Below are positions 1 through 8,318 of a stretch of DNA of 27,283 nucleotides, in pieces. The notes beneath the pieces are model-generated. The model was not told where the DNA came from. It worked only from the letters and a program-made list of their open reading frames with translations, and made no database searches. The first letter of the stretch is position 1. Each line of letters starts with the position of its first letter. A program made the translations under genes and the position numbers. This DNA is from Phoronis ovalis (taxonomy: Eukaryota; Phoronida; Phoronidae), in assembly GCA_028565635.1 (NCBI GenBank), contig JAOXYB010071389.1:1461-28743 (forward strand), read 5' to 3'.

Positions 1-14
1 AAACCTTTTTTCAG

Positions 15-445
15 ATTGTTTGTTCAATTTGTGAACTCGTTGAAGCATGTAGCACAGAAATTAAATCCGGATGGCAGCCATTGTTTGCAGCTCTTCGATC
101 TGTAAAGATAGAATACACAACATCAGAGGAAGTGAACGAAGCGAGGCAGCGACATGTAGCTTCAGTTCTTGATGTATTTGAAGTATTCTTAAATACGGAT
201 AATGTCTTAGTATTTGCGAATGCTGCCATGGATTGTGTCCTGTGCTTATTAAAATATGTCCGAGGACCTGGAGAGTTTGAGGATCAGAGCGACAGTGATT
301 CCGATTCAGGAAGTGATCTACAGTCGCTGGATACAGCTACAGAGAATTTATGCCTTCCAGCATTGAAATATCTGCAGAGATGTTGTACTATCTTAGCATC
401 AATGTGGAACATGCCTGCCTGTCCTGTTTTTAGTGGTGCTCAAAG
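15..445 (+). CDS. ARFGEF3: ARFGEF3 exon (window exon 1)
   Basis: Acceptor TTTTTTCAG ends at 14; donor AAAG|GTATTC follows 445. The reading starts in phase 0 (IVCSICELVEACSTEI) and ends in phase 2. It holds the conserved GWQPLFAAL block, an acidic Ser/Asp run (SDSDSDSGSD, a plausible CK2-type phosphorylation stretch by inference) and LPALKYLQRCCTILASMW. The frame stays open into the intron to 524, which is read-through and not coding. Confidence 0.9.
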
Positions 446-3400
446 GTATTCATATCATATAGTGATAACTGTAATACTAATGACCCTAATGTCATTTATG
501 TCTAAATACATGTATTGTTTGTAAATCACAGGTATATACTTAAGTTGGTACCCCCAAAGCTTTCAATTCTCCAATAACGAGTGTGAAGCTCTCGCTTTGT
601 GGGTCAATTTCTGCCGCTGCTTTCAATAGAAAATTTGTTTTAAAATAAGGAACCTCCCACTCAATAATTCTGCCAGAATGACAGTGCTACTTCTCTTTAT
701 AAAGGATTGAGTCAAGTTGATATGCCAGAGTGTGTGACAATATTCTTGACAACCTATTTTTGTTGCATGCTGTATCTCTAAAATTAATTTTGAAATGTTT
801 GACTCTGTATTGCAGAATTCAACTGAGAGATGCCCCTCGAAGTGTAGACCCTATGATTCCAGATATGGACTTGAAGAATTTCAAAACACTGAACACTGCA
901 AAACAAGATGAAAAAGGTATAGGTTAGATTCCTTTATATACTACATTTTAGAAAGGATTTAACTGGTTAGTCAACAGCAGAAAGTACATGTACTTGCATT
1001 TTATCCTTGGTATCCTTTTGACGTACTGAAGATTTGATTAGAAATTGGAAGTTGAATTTCATGCAAGTTCTGCAGTTTTAGTAATTTCAGTTAACAAAAA
1101 CTAAGCTTTTAAGATTGTTTTCAATGTCCACCTTCGTTTCTGCAGTAAGCTCAACCTAATTTATTCATTATCACCATCATCATCAGGATCATCATCACAA
1201 TCGTCTTCATCTTCCTTATTGTCATTAAGTGTAGGCGGTCACCATGCCTCCAGGTGGCCTGGTTACATGCCTATTACATGCTTTTTGTATAATTTGTATT
1301 ACAGAAATTCATCTTCCAAAGAAGCTGGAAACTCTCAGATTAGAAGAAGAAATCCATGACACTAAAAGTGTAGATTCAGGATTAGGAATTATACCAATAG
1401 CTGCTCAGTCAGATAATACCGATAACGTCTCTTCTGAAACTGATGTTGCCAATCAAGCAAAAGAATCATGTAATACCTCGGCTGAACAAAAGCTAGAAAT
1501 ATGCATTACAGATGTTACTAACTCACAGTGTGGCACAGTTTGTCACAATTCTTCTGAATCCAAATTGGAACTGGCACAAGACAATCAAGGAATAAGTGGC
1601 ATTACAATGACAGCAAACAATAATTCGGGTCTTCAATACAAACCTGTTTCTTTAGAAGACTTGGACAATCATACAGGATTATTACGTGTGTGGTTTCTGG
1701 TAATAGAAGGATTAACGAGCTCTGTATCTACGTGCCCCAAAAATTTTCAGTCACAAACTTCGGAAATGTTGTTTGAGTTACTGAGTGCAGCTGGGAAGAC
1801 TCCAGGTAATGTGTTTGTTCAAGCAGAGAAATAATTTCTTGTTTAATCTTTCTGTTCAGTTTCAATGAAAGTTAAATTTAGGCAACTACAGAAATTAACA
1901 AGCTTATTGTTTTAAAAGCTTAAAACCAGAGATTATGTGACCCATCAAGATTTCTTTATAAGTTTTGGTGATCTCGTATGGTAACCCTAGTAAGAGAGTC
2001 TACCAGTCCCCTCCCCCCTTCGCGTGGCACTAAGGAAGATGTTCTGATGGGGTTCAAATCTTTGATTCTTAATGGAGATGCTTCTTATGTAACTGTAGGT
2101 GGACACAATTCTTTGATATTCATTGTTGATGTTCTCTAGATCTACTGTCCCAGCTCACACATGATTCATTTTGCCTGTTCTGTATACATACATGTAGGGT
2201 AAAATCATTTTTCCACGTTTCAAGATTAAAAGAAAATTAAAAAATTGATTTAAAAATATTTCCTTTCACACCCAATGTTGATATGTTAGTTGAACTAAGC
2301 CTATGACAAAGTGTTGCGTCTGTGTATAAGGAGTTATCTCATCACTCGTAAACGAGATGTTTCATAAATTTATCTAATAAGATGTAATGCTCAATTTGCA
2401 TTAAATATTTTTTGTTTAATAGGAACTGATTTTAGTCTCCACTGTATGAACCACTTAGTGTTAACCATGTTACAAAGCTGGTTACGTCGTAGCAAGCAAA
2501 CCGCAGGATTTTGGGATCACTCAACAACTGCAAACTTTAAACAGTGCTGTGGTCTTTGTACTGATTTAGTGGTGGAGTACATTGTACAATTTGTAGGTTA
2601 GTATCATATCTTTCATCTGCATGATTAGAAACTCACCTTAGCTTCAGAATTCGGTCCAAAGTTTCCAGTTGTAATAGACTATTTGCATGGACTTGAGGGT
2701 GTTGCAGTCAGACCCTTTCAATACCGGCATCCTTTAGTTATACACAATACTTGTTTTTTAAATCGGAATTTAGAAAAGCTTTAAACGCTGAAAATTGAAC
2801 TAAAAAATATCAATAAAGAGTTGTTTACGTATTGATATGCTCACAAATAGGCGGTCATCTCTTAGATCAAAGAACATAAGATTTTTTTTTTTGGTTTTTG
2901 GCCCAGCATGCAAGGAAAGCATTTTGTGAATGAATTGCGTGGGTGCACGGAGAACTACGTCATTGTTTATTAACAAACGTTTGGGTCTGAGACTGGTGGC
3001 TCCACCAAGTGCATACAAATAGTCTATTAGGACATGATACATCAAATAAAGGGAACAATCAGATTATGGTTTTCTGTCCTAGCTGTCACGTCCAAGTAAG
3101 AGAAATATCAGCAAAAGTACTTATCACTGCCATTATAATTATAGTACAACACTACAATTTCAAATGGTTACTCAAGATGCACTTGCTTTCATTTTGCAAG
3201 ATTTTTGTGATAGCTCATTCCCCATCAGACTTTAGTGATTGTCACAATGCCAAGTAATATTTGTTCTATCCATTGTTTTGCACAAAACATGATCGATTAC
3301 TAACATTGCAGTTATACATAAAAATAAAATATGCTGAATTTGTATCATGAATTCAGTATAACTGGTATTACTATAACTTAGGTCTGTTTTGTTTTAAAGG

Positions 3401-6400
3401 CTCCTTGAAGGATGATATAAGTGGTTTAGAGTTTTTACTAAAGCAGTTGTTAGATGTTCTCATAGAATGTGTGGCTCAGCCCACAGAGAGTATCTCCAGG
3501 CTGGGCTGTGCATGTATAAGGTTGGTACATTTTGGACCATCTGCTTTTTTGTAGCAAATTTTCGGTTACTGTTCTGTGATACTGCAGTGATACTTCATCA
3601 GGGTTAGGGTAGGAGTATGTTTAGGGGTAGGGCAGGGTTAAGGGTAGGTTAGGGGTAGGGTAGGATAGGTTTAGGGGTAGGGTAGGGTAGGGTAGGGTAG
3701 GGTTGCGATAGGGATAGGGGTAGGGATTAGGTAATTTCTAAGTATAATACTATTTCGTGATGCAGTATCACAGAACAAGAGCCAAATTTTCTTTGTTTGT
3801 CATGCTATCCCTTAATTAGATTTGCAATAAAAGGTTTTAGGAAAGTGGTATTTGACAAATGAAGTATGTACATATATCTAATGGTGCTGTTTTAAGTACA
3901 AACAGTAATTGTAATATGCTGTAAGACAGCTAAAACAGCTAAAATACGCAAATTGTTACCAGGTATAAAAACAGAGAAAAAATGTTTAAATGATGTGTTT
4001 TCAATTGAAGGCATGCCTTACTAAGTGCTGGCCCCCTGTTGACTGAAGGCATGTGGCATACTGTAACATTAGCGCTTCTACGAGCCACAGATATCAGCAC
4101 ATACTACCTTAACCAACTTATGGTTCTGTTTGAGCCATATTCAGACAATTTTTATGGAGACTTTGGTGAAGTGAAGGTGGCTGCGAGGCGAGATTTTACT
4201 GCAATGGAATGCGAGAGACTGAAGCAGCTGGCACAACAGGTAAGTATGTTATGAGACTTGTCACATATGTCTATTAAAGAAGACGATGTTTTGGATGTTG
4301 TTATTTTATGCCAAAATTTAGTGGGGATGTCAAGGTGTTTGAAAAGTCCCAAAAAGAAATTGTATGCAAAATGTGGATAACATAGCAGTTGCACCATCTT
4401 ACGATCCAGTAATCCTGCAGGCTGACAATTCTTAGGATGCAAAGATGTATTGTTTGTAGATTTTGATCATCTGCTATTGGATGTATTTTAGTAATATTTT
4501 ATTATTCCCATATTCTATAAATAAAATTAATACTGTCTTGTATAAATTTAATGTAATTGTTTATCAACCAGAACAGTGACTTTAATTACTTTATTTTTTT
4601 CCTAACAGGTATTTCTCTTGGATTCTCAGAGATCTGCGTGTGGTATCTCATCCCTTGAGTCTGAAAATAAAACATCATATGTGTTCCTTCTGAATCCTTC
4701 AGCTGAACACTGCACAAATGCTGACCATGATATTCTTAGGTAAACAATACAGATTGGATGTTAACAAATGACCTGTGTCGCAAAAATAATGGACATTTTT
4801 TTCTTACACCAATACCACTTCTGGTTAGGATAAATCAACTCTGGGAAATAGTGCATGTACAAGGTGGCAGACCCAAACACATAATTACCCAAAACGATCA
4901 TACAATTTACAAATGTTTGATCTATTCCACTGGTTCCCCACGCCGTCACAAGAGATTAATTCATTAAACTCAGTCAAGTGTGCAATTGATTTGATTGGTT
5001 TAACTATGCTACATAGAGTAGTACTTTGCTATGCTATTGGTTAAGTATGTTCTACAGCTAAATTTGTTGTAGTGATGTAAAAAAGTTACTTGCCCATCTC
5101 ACATACTTACATACTTTCCTATTTATGCCGAGTCTCTTTCCTTTATTCCAGGGTACCATTTAACAACATCGTGGTTGGGTTAATAGCTCACCAGCTTCTT
5201 CTGCAGACAGTCGGCTGTATACTTTTACAAGGAGCCAATCATAGAACTCCAGGGGAACAACATCTTTTACCAAGTAGTCCAACAGACACAAAACAAAATC
5301 ATGACTTTGATGGGAAGGAAGATTCTCTAATAGGAGACAATAAGCTGCCAGGTGAAAGGCCACAAAAATCTTATAGGCTGTTTAAACAGAAGTCTAGCAG
5401 ACTGTTTAAACAGAAGTCTAGCAGACGGCTTTTGACTGTTTTAGTGGCTTTACTGCAGTAGGATGAACAACATTGAGTGAGCTACCCTGTGTTATGCCCA
5501 AGTATTGTATTATTATTTCAGTATCAAATGTTTGCACAATGCTTTTACTTCTATGTATACGGTCACTATAATATAGGATTGCTTTTTGTTTCATAATTAA
5601 TGAAATGCTTACTGAAAACTAAACATTAATTAAATTAGTCCATTCTAGTGTGGGTAAATCTTGACACGTCTAAGTTGGGATATTATGTTATTTTGTTTCT
5701 ATCTCATGGATTAGCTGCAATCACTGCACCTACCTGGCCGCCAAACTGATTTCCTAACTCACAATCTCATTTTTGTATTCACGCTATTTGCAGTTTAATT
5801 GTAAAATTTGAGACTTAAATATTTACATCTATTTATATTTGAACATTGTCATGTGTCTTTCAGGTATGTTAAAGTTCTTATCTTCAAGAAATGTGCAAAA
5901 TTTACTGGATTGCCTAAGAAAATCTTATGACTTTTCCTGTGAGTTTGACAGTCGGCCTGGACTTAAATTTCTCATACAGAAAGTCATGGGAACACAGGTA
6001 GCCGCGAATTTGTATAAACAAGCTGGTGTCAGCATGACTTTCTATATTCACACATTGTTGGAGATATGTGCGCTTCAGGAAAATGTCACCATGGATAACG
6101 TAAGGAATATGGTTTCTGGAGTCTCAGAGATAAATGATCTGAAAGAAAATTCAGTTCTGGAAACAAATGTTGCCAAGGACAATCAAACTTTAGTTTCAAA
6201 AACACAACACATATCAGCAGAGCCATTGGCCAGAAGTATTTGCGTCTTGATAAAGCAGTTACGAACTGGATGTGATGAACTGTGCCAAAAATATGTCAAT
6301 TTGGTGTACGATAAAGAAGGTGAAACTTCAGCTGCAGACAAAATGTCTAATCAACCTCTATTTTTCTTGATCGCACCAACGGATGACATTCCTAAACTTA

Positions 6401-8318
6401 AACGGAATAAACATATCCGAGAAATTGTCCAAGAGAAACTAGAAAGTCTAAACCAACAGCAAAAATTAGTTTCCATGGCAACAACTGCTGTCAGTATACA
6501 AGGTAATTTTAAGAATATCTAAGTATTTATATTTCAAGAATAAATAGTTTAAATTTTATTTGTTCCAGTAAAATCATATTTCCTAACTATACGTAGACCA
6601 TTTTCTGAGCTTGAATCCTACTGTGCCTAACCAATCAGGGTTAAAGAGAGCAGTAGTATCTTACAACTCACCGTTTTGTAATTTGTGCCTTGAATTTAAC
6701 TGGAGATTTGTATATTTTAAACAATTTAAAATTGGCCATAATAACAGCTCCCCCTTCTTGTAGAGCAAGACCTGCAGGAATGTGAGGTTGTCTTGAGTGA
6801 GCAAAAAGATCCTGAACAAGATGACGTGGAACACAGTAAGAGACATCAAGACAAGGCTAAAATATATACCATGGCTACAGGTACGTACAACATTAACTAA
6901 TATAAGTTTTTTTTTGTAATTGTTGTGGGCTGGTTTAATTGAGCAATACACTGTTTGCATACTATAGATAACATTAATGAACACAAACCCAATAAATCAC
7001 TCATTTCCACAGATTGTGAGCAAACAACCATGCAGTTCTCCGCTTGCTCACTTCATTGATTTACATAATACATAATTGTGGGTTTGATTGAGACTGTGTT
7101 CACTACTGCCATCTGGTGCTTACAAACACCACTAGTGTATTATTTTTTTTAGAAATTGTTTGTGTGCATCGTAACTGCGTTAAAGGCTGTGAAATATATT
7201 TTTTAAATGTCTTGTTAGAAGGTGGTTCGTTCTTGAGGTTAGATCTGAAGTGAATCTGGGGGCTACAACCTAGAGTGAATTTCCCTTCCAAGAGATCATA
7301 TATATACCATACAGGTAAATACAACATTAGATTTGAATTATTTGTCTTCTAGGTAAAACTATACAGTCACTGATGTCTGAATACAAGAAGAGAAAGCAGA
7401 CACGAGCTATGCCAAGATTTGTTAAGCTGGGCAAACAGAAGAAAGCATCTCTAGTAAGCTCTACAAATAAAACTCATCCAGACATCGAGCAACAACAGAT
7501 ACAATCTATAATGAAGGTATGTGCATTAGCTTAGGAAAATTAAAATGATCGTAAATTAACTTTCTGCTGATATTTTGAAACATTTGCATTGGTATAAGTA
7601 ATTTTAGTGCCCATTGTCTGTGGTTTCTTGTAGCGTCAGAATTAAGTGACAAGATGTCAAGACCTGCTTAAATCAGTGCGAAATTTAAATTTGTTTATTC
7701 AGCTGTTATGAATGGGCCTTTTAGTATTTTATTCAGGTAATTTGCATATGAAACATCCAATCTACCAGCGGCTATTCATAACTGAAAACATAAGCTTTAA
7801 ATTTGATATTTTTTTTGTGTTTCCTGATGTCACACAATCCCTTTTACCACCTATGATGTGCACAGAAATTACATGTATTGATATCGGTGTATAATGTAAT
7901 AATAGAGAGTTATCGCTGATGTCGCCTGAGGACCTTTATGCAGATTGGTGGATTAAAAATGTACCGTTTACTGTGGGAATTAAGCAATGGATAACCTTGT
8001 GGATTAATCTTAAGTACCATGCTTTCATTCCGTCCTTCCATGAGTATTCTTCATTCCGTCCTTCCATGAGTATTCTAGACAAGCTTTACATTCTTGTTTT
8101 AGGATTCTGAAGCTCACATCTTGTCCTGGACAGAAATGCTTTGTACGGTATTACAGCTGCTGGAGCAGCTACCAGATTATCAGTTCCAAGGCTTGTTGCC
8201 CGCTGTCTACCCTTGCTGTAATCAACTCATCTGCCATGCCCAAGATCGTAGACTCAAAGAGATCTTAGGGGCCTGGATGTACAGAGTGGGACAATTGTAT
8301 AATATCGTCCCTACATAA
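15..8318 (+). CDS. ARFGEF3: ARFGEF3 (BIG3) orthologue, C-terminal part, 12 exons
   Basis: Partial gene: join of 15-445, 816-916, 1305-1805, 2423-2596, 3400-3520, 4011-4239, 4609-4739, 5152-5351, 5864-6502, 6764-6880, 7353-7516 and 8103-8318. The spliced length is 3024 nt, giving 1007 residues plus TAA. All introns have GT-AG ends and matching phases. Recognised from family signatures recalled for animal BIG3: GWQPLFAALRSVKIEYTT near the left end, VWFLVIEGLTSSVSTCPKNF (about residues 320-340), CVAQPTESISRLGCACIR (about 425-443), KIYTMA followed by SLMSEYKKRKQ (about 875-895), and the closing block from SWTEML to MYRVGQLYNI. BIG3 is a large Sec7-family relative of the ARF exchange factors BIG1 and BIG2. 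In vertebrates its Sec7 domain is considered degenerate and it acts on secretory granules and receptor trafficking. The Sec7 region is outside this window, so activity cannot be judged here. Acidic or polar linkers (SDSDSDSGSD at about 92-101, and a Ser/Asn-rich stretch at about 195-300) look disordered. Confidence 0.93.
446..815 (+). other. ARFGEF3 intron 1
   Basis: AT-rich intron of 370 bp. Its one visible structure is an imperfect inverted pair, TTGGTACCCCCAAAGC (545-560) against GCTTTGTGGGTCAA (594-607), able to form a hairpin with a loop of about 33 nt. No exon or transposon ends are evident. Confidence 0.7.
816..916 (+). CDS. ARFGEF3: ARFGEF3 exon 2
   Basis: Acceptor TATTGCAG ends at 815; donor AAAAG|GTATAG follows 916. 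It enters in phase 2, completing an Arg codon, and leaves in phase 1. It encodes IQLRDAPRSVDPMIP and a Lys-rich tail. It is short, but both junction phases fit the flanking exons. Confidence 0.85.
917..1304 (+). other. ARFGEF3 intron 2
   Basis: 388-bp intron. It contains the impure ATC microsatellite at 1166-1215. Nothing else is recognised. Confidence 0.7.
1166..1215. repeat. Impure (ATC)n microsatellite
   Basis: Runs of CATCATCATC and ATCATCATC interrupted by GG and CA, grading into CTTC-rich sequence. It is intronic. Confidence 0.75.
1305..1805 (+). CDS. ARFGEF3: ARFGEF3 exon 3
   Basis: Acceptor TATTACAG ends at 1304; donor CCAG|GTAATG follows 1805. Phase 1 in and phase 1 out. The first two thirds are a Ser/Thr/Asn/Glu-rich linker, probably disordered. 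The end carries the strongly conserved helical block LLRVWFLVIEGLTSSVSTCP followed by QTSEMLFELLSAAGKTP. Confidence 0.9.
1806..2422 (+). other. ARFGEF3 intron 3
   Basis: 617-bp intron. A GC-richer patch (1995-2060) includes a C-rich run and GGTTCAAATC at 2050-2059, which looks like a Pol III B box, but no tRNA fold or proper A box was found. The rest is AT-rich and unassigned. Confidence 0.65.
2423..2596 (+). CDS. ARFGEF3: ARFGEF3 exon 4
   Basis: Acceptor TTTAATAG ends at 2422; donor TGTAG|GTTAGT follows 2596. Phase 1 in and out. It encodes FSLHCMNHLVLTMLQSWLRR, then FWDHSTTANFKQCCGL and LVVEYIVQFV. This matches the WLRRS...YWD...NFKHA...LVVEHI pattern of vertebrate BIG3 as recalled. Confidence 0.9.
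2597..3399 (+). other. ARFGEF3 intron 4
   Basis: 803-bp intron. About 360 bp of it (2672-3029) is an inverted-repeat insertion described separately. The remainder is AT-rich with no recognised element. Confidence 0.7.
2672..3029. mobile_element. MITE-like element with inverted ends and flanking TA
   Basis: The left end TAATAGACTATTTGCATG and the reverse complement of the right end, TAATAGACTATTTGTATG, are nearly identical. The similarity continues imperfectly inward for about 45 bp through ACTTG, CAGTC and AGACCC. TA at 2672-2673 and 3028-3029 would be the target duplication, giving an element of about 354 bp (2674-3027). TA targets are typical of Tc1/mariner-class elements, so the class is inference. 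A minus-strand open frame of 81 codons (3045-2800) crosses most of it, but no transposase motif is visible. Confidence 0.7.
3400..3520 (+). CDS. ARFGEF3: ARFGEF3 exon 5
   Basis: Acceptor TTTTAAAG ends at 3399; donor ATAAG|GTTGGT follows 3520. Phase 1 in and phase 2 out. It encodes a helical leucine-rich segment (LEFLLKQLLDVLIECVAQP) and the hallmark TESISRLGCACIR, close to vertebrate TETISRVGCSCIR. Confidence 0.92.
3556..3791. mobile_element. MITE with 8-bp target duplication and G-rich core
   Basis: AAATTTTC occurs directly repeated at 3556-3563 and 3784-3791. Between the copies, the ends GGTTACTGTTCTGTGATACT and the reverse complement of the right end, GGCTCTTGTTCTGTGATACT, match at 20 of 23 positions when extended to GCA. 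The inner 17 bp (3570-3586 against 3761-3777) are perfect. The element proper is 3564-3783, 220 bp, and too short to code. An 8-bp duplication fits the hAT and P superfamilies, but the family is not identified. The centre is a TAGGG-type array. Confidence 0.85.
3601..3731 (+). repeat. Telomere-like G-rich (TAGGG)n array
   Basis: Degenerate units of TAGGG, TTAGGGG and GGTTAGGG fill about 130 bp. At 3674-3702 there are at least five consecutive GGG runs with 2-nt spacers (GGGTAGGGTAGGGTAGGG). The G-rich strand is the sense strand of ARFGEF3, so the pre-mRNA could form a G-quadruplex; folding is inference. Confidence 0.85.
4011..4239 (+). CDS. ARFGEF3: ARFGEF3 exon 6
   Basis: Acceptor AATTGAAG ends at 4010, a weak pyrimidine tract; donor CAACAG|GTAAGT follows 4239 and is near perfect. 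Phase 2 in and phase 0 out. It reads HALLSAGPLLTEGMWHTVTL, later GEVKVAARRDF, and ends LKQLAQQ. The following exon begins VFLLD, completing the AQQVFxLD motif of the family. Confidence 0.9.
4240..4608 (+). other. ARFGEF3 intron 6
   Basis: 369-bp AT-rich intron. Nothing beyond splice signals is seen: donor GTAAGT and a good pyrimidine tract before CCTAACAG. Confidence 0.7.
4609..4739 (+). CDS. ARFGEF3: ARFGEF3 exon 7
   Basis: Acceptor TTTTTCCTAACAG ends at 4608; donor CTTAG|GTAAAC follows 4739. Phase 0 in and phase 2 out. It encodes VFLLDSQRSACGISSLESEN and a variable linker. Only the first residues are clearly conserved; the rest rests on splice-site and phase agreement. Confidence 0.82.
4740..5151 (+). 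other. ARFGEF3 intron 7
   Basis: 412-bp intron. Short overlapping open frames on both strands (4758-4967) resemble no known protein and are taken as chance. No repeat is recognised. Confidence 0.65.
5152..5351 (+). CDS. ARFGEF3: ARFGEF3 exon 8
   Basis: Acceptor TTTATTCCAG ends at 5151. Phase 2 in. It encodes VPFNNIVVGLIAHQLLLQTV, the counterpart of the family FREIVVSLLSHQVLLQN block, and a polar linker ending KLPG. The donor was placed at GCCAG|GTGAAA after 5351 because it gives phase 1. The next exon then continues as KLP-G-MLKFLSS, which parallels vertebrate KLAGFLRYIS. The frame is open beyond this donor to a TAG at 5459-5461. Confidence 0.88.
5352..5863 (+). other. ARFGEF3 intron 8
   Basis: 512-bp intron. 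The coding frame of exon 8 stays open for 107 nt past the donor and includes a two-copy 24-bp tandem repeat. The rest is AT-rich with nothing recognised. Confidence 0.7.
5375..5422. repeat. 24-bp tandem duplication, palindromic core
   Basis: Two adjacent 24-bp copies (5375-5398, 5399-5422) differ at one base. Each contains the perfect 12-bp palindrome CTGTTTAAACAG. The unit is a multiple of three and keeps the exon 8 frame open as a repeated RLFKQKSS peptide. Confidence 0.9.
5864..6502 (+). CDS. ARFGEF3: ARFGEF3 exon 9 (longest in window)
   Basis: Acceptor TGTCTTTCAG ends at 5863; donor ACAAG|GTAATT follows 6502. Phase 1 in and out, 639 nt. Conserved parts are MLKFLSSRNVQNLLDCL, SYDFSCEFDSRPGLKFLIQK and AANLYKQAGVSMTFYIHTLL, which match the SYRTAREFDTSPGLK and AANLYRQ segments of vertebrate BIG3. 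The second half is a polar linker with a hydrophobic SNQPLFFLIAP patch. Confidence 0.92.
6764..6880 (+). CDS. ARFGEF3: ARFGEF3 exon 10
   Basis: Acceptor CCCCCTTCTTGTAG ends at 6763; donor CTACAG|GTACGT follows 6880. Phase 1 in and out. It is an acidic, Gln-rich linker followed by KAKIYTMAT, the conserved NKIYTMAADKT region that continues into exon 11 as GKTIQSLMSEYKK. Confidence 0.9.
6881..7352 (+). other. ARFGEF3 intron 10
   Basis: 472-bp intron. A nested interrupted inverted repeat lies at about 6978-7103: TGAACACA with TGTGTTCA outside, AAACCCA with TGGGTTT next, and GTGAGCAA with TTGCTCAC inside. No clear target duplication was found, so it is left as possible secondary structure. Confidence 0.6.
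7353..7516 (+). CDS. ARFGEF3: ARFGEF3 exon 11
   Basis: Acceptor TTGTCTTCTAG ends at 7352; donor ATGAAG|GTATGT follows 7516. Phase 1 in and phase 0 out. It encodes TIQSLMSEYKKRKQ, near identical to vertebrate TISKLMTEYKKRKQ, then a basic KLGKQKKAS stretch and a Gln-rich end. Confidence 0.93.
7517..8102 (+). other. ARFGEF3 intron 11
   Basis: 586-bp intron. It holds a 26-bp tandem duplication (8025-8076) just before the last acceptor. It also holds a loose inverted pair around GTTATGAAT (7708-7716) and ATTCATAAC (about 7773-7781). Nothing else is recognised. Confidence 0.65.
8025..8076. repeat. Perfect 26-bp tandem duplication
   Basis: Two identical adjacent copies, 8025-8050 and 8051-8076, each beginning TCATTCCGTCC and ending GAGTATTCT. 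The second copy ends only 26 bp before the last ARFGEF3 acceptor, so it lies in the likely branch-point zone. The perfect identity suggests a recent event. Confidence 0.92.
8103..8318 (+). CDS. ARFGEF3: ARFGEF3 last coding exon, stop TAA
   Basis: Acceptor CTTGTTTTAG ends at 8102. Phase 0 in; stop TAA at 8316-8318. It encodes LSWTEMLCTVLQLLEQLPDY, PAVYPCCNQLICHAQD and MYRVGQLYNIVPT. This is the most conserved terminal block of BIG3 (vertebrate form ends GRVGRVYDIIV). The protein therefore ends at the normal family position. Confidence 0.95.
   Translation, partial: DSEAHILSWTEMLCTVLQLLEQLPDYQFQGLLPAVYPCCNQLICHAQDRRLKEILGAWMYRVGQLYNIVPT

Larger units (their letters stand above)
3521..4010 (+). 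other. ARFGEF3 intron 5
   Basis: 490-bp intron. It is almost half occupied by the 220-bp element at 3564-3783. After it comes plain AT-rich sequence with a small CAGCTAAAA doublet near 3927-3944. Confidence 0.7.

Noticed and set aside
81-524. Reading exon 1 through to the stop at 524
   Set aside because: The donor AAAG|GTATTC after 445 and phase agreement with 816 show that the last part is intron.
2024-2060. GGTTCAAATC resembling a Pol III B box with TGGCACTAAGG upstream
   Set aside because: The A-box match is poor, the spacing is too short, and no acceptor or anticodon stem can be folded. Not a tRNA; a SINE is not supported.
2800-3045. Minus-strand 81-codon open frame
   Set aside because: It lies almost wholly within the inverted-repeat insertion at 2672-3029 and shows no domain; kept as part of that element and not called a gene.
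4758-4967. Overlapping open frames on both strands in ARFGEF3 intron 7
   Set aside because: They resemble no family, and the flanking exons join in phase without them.
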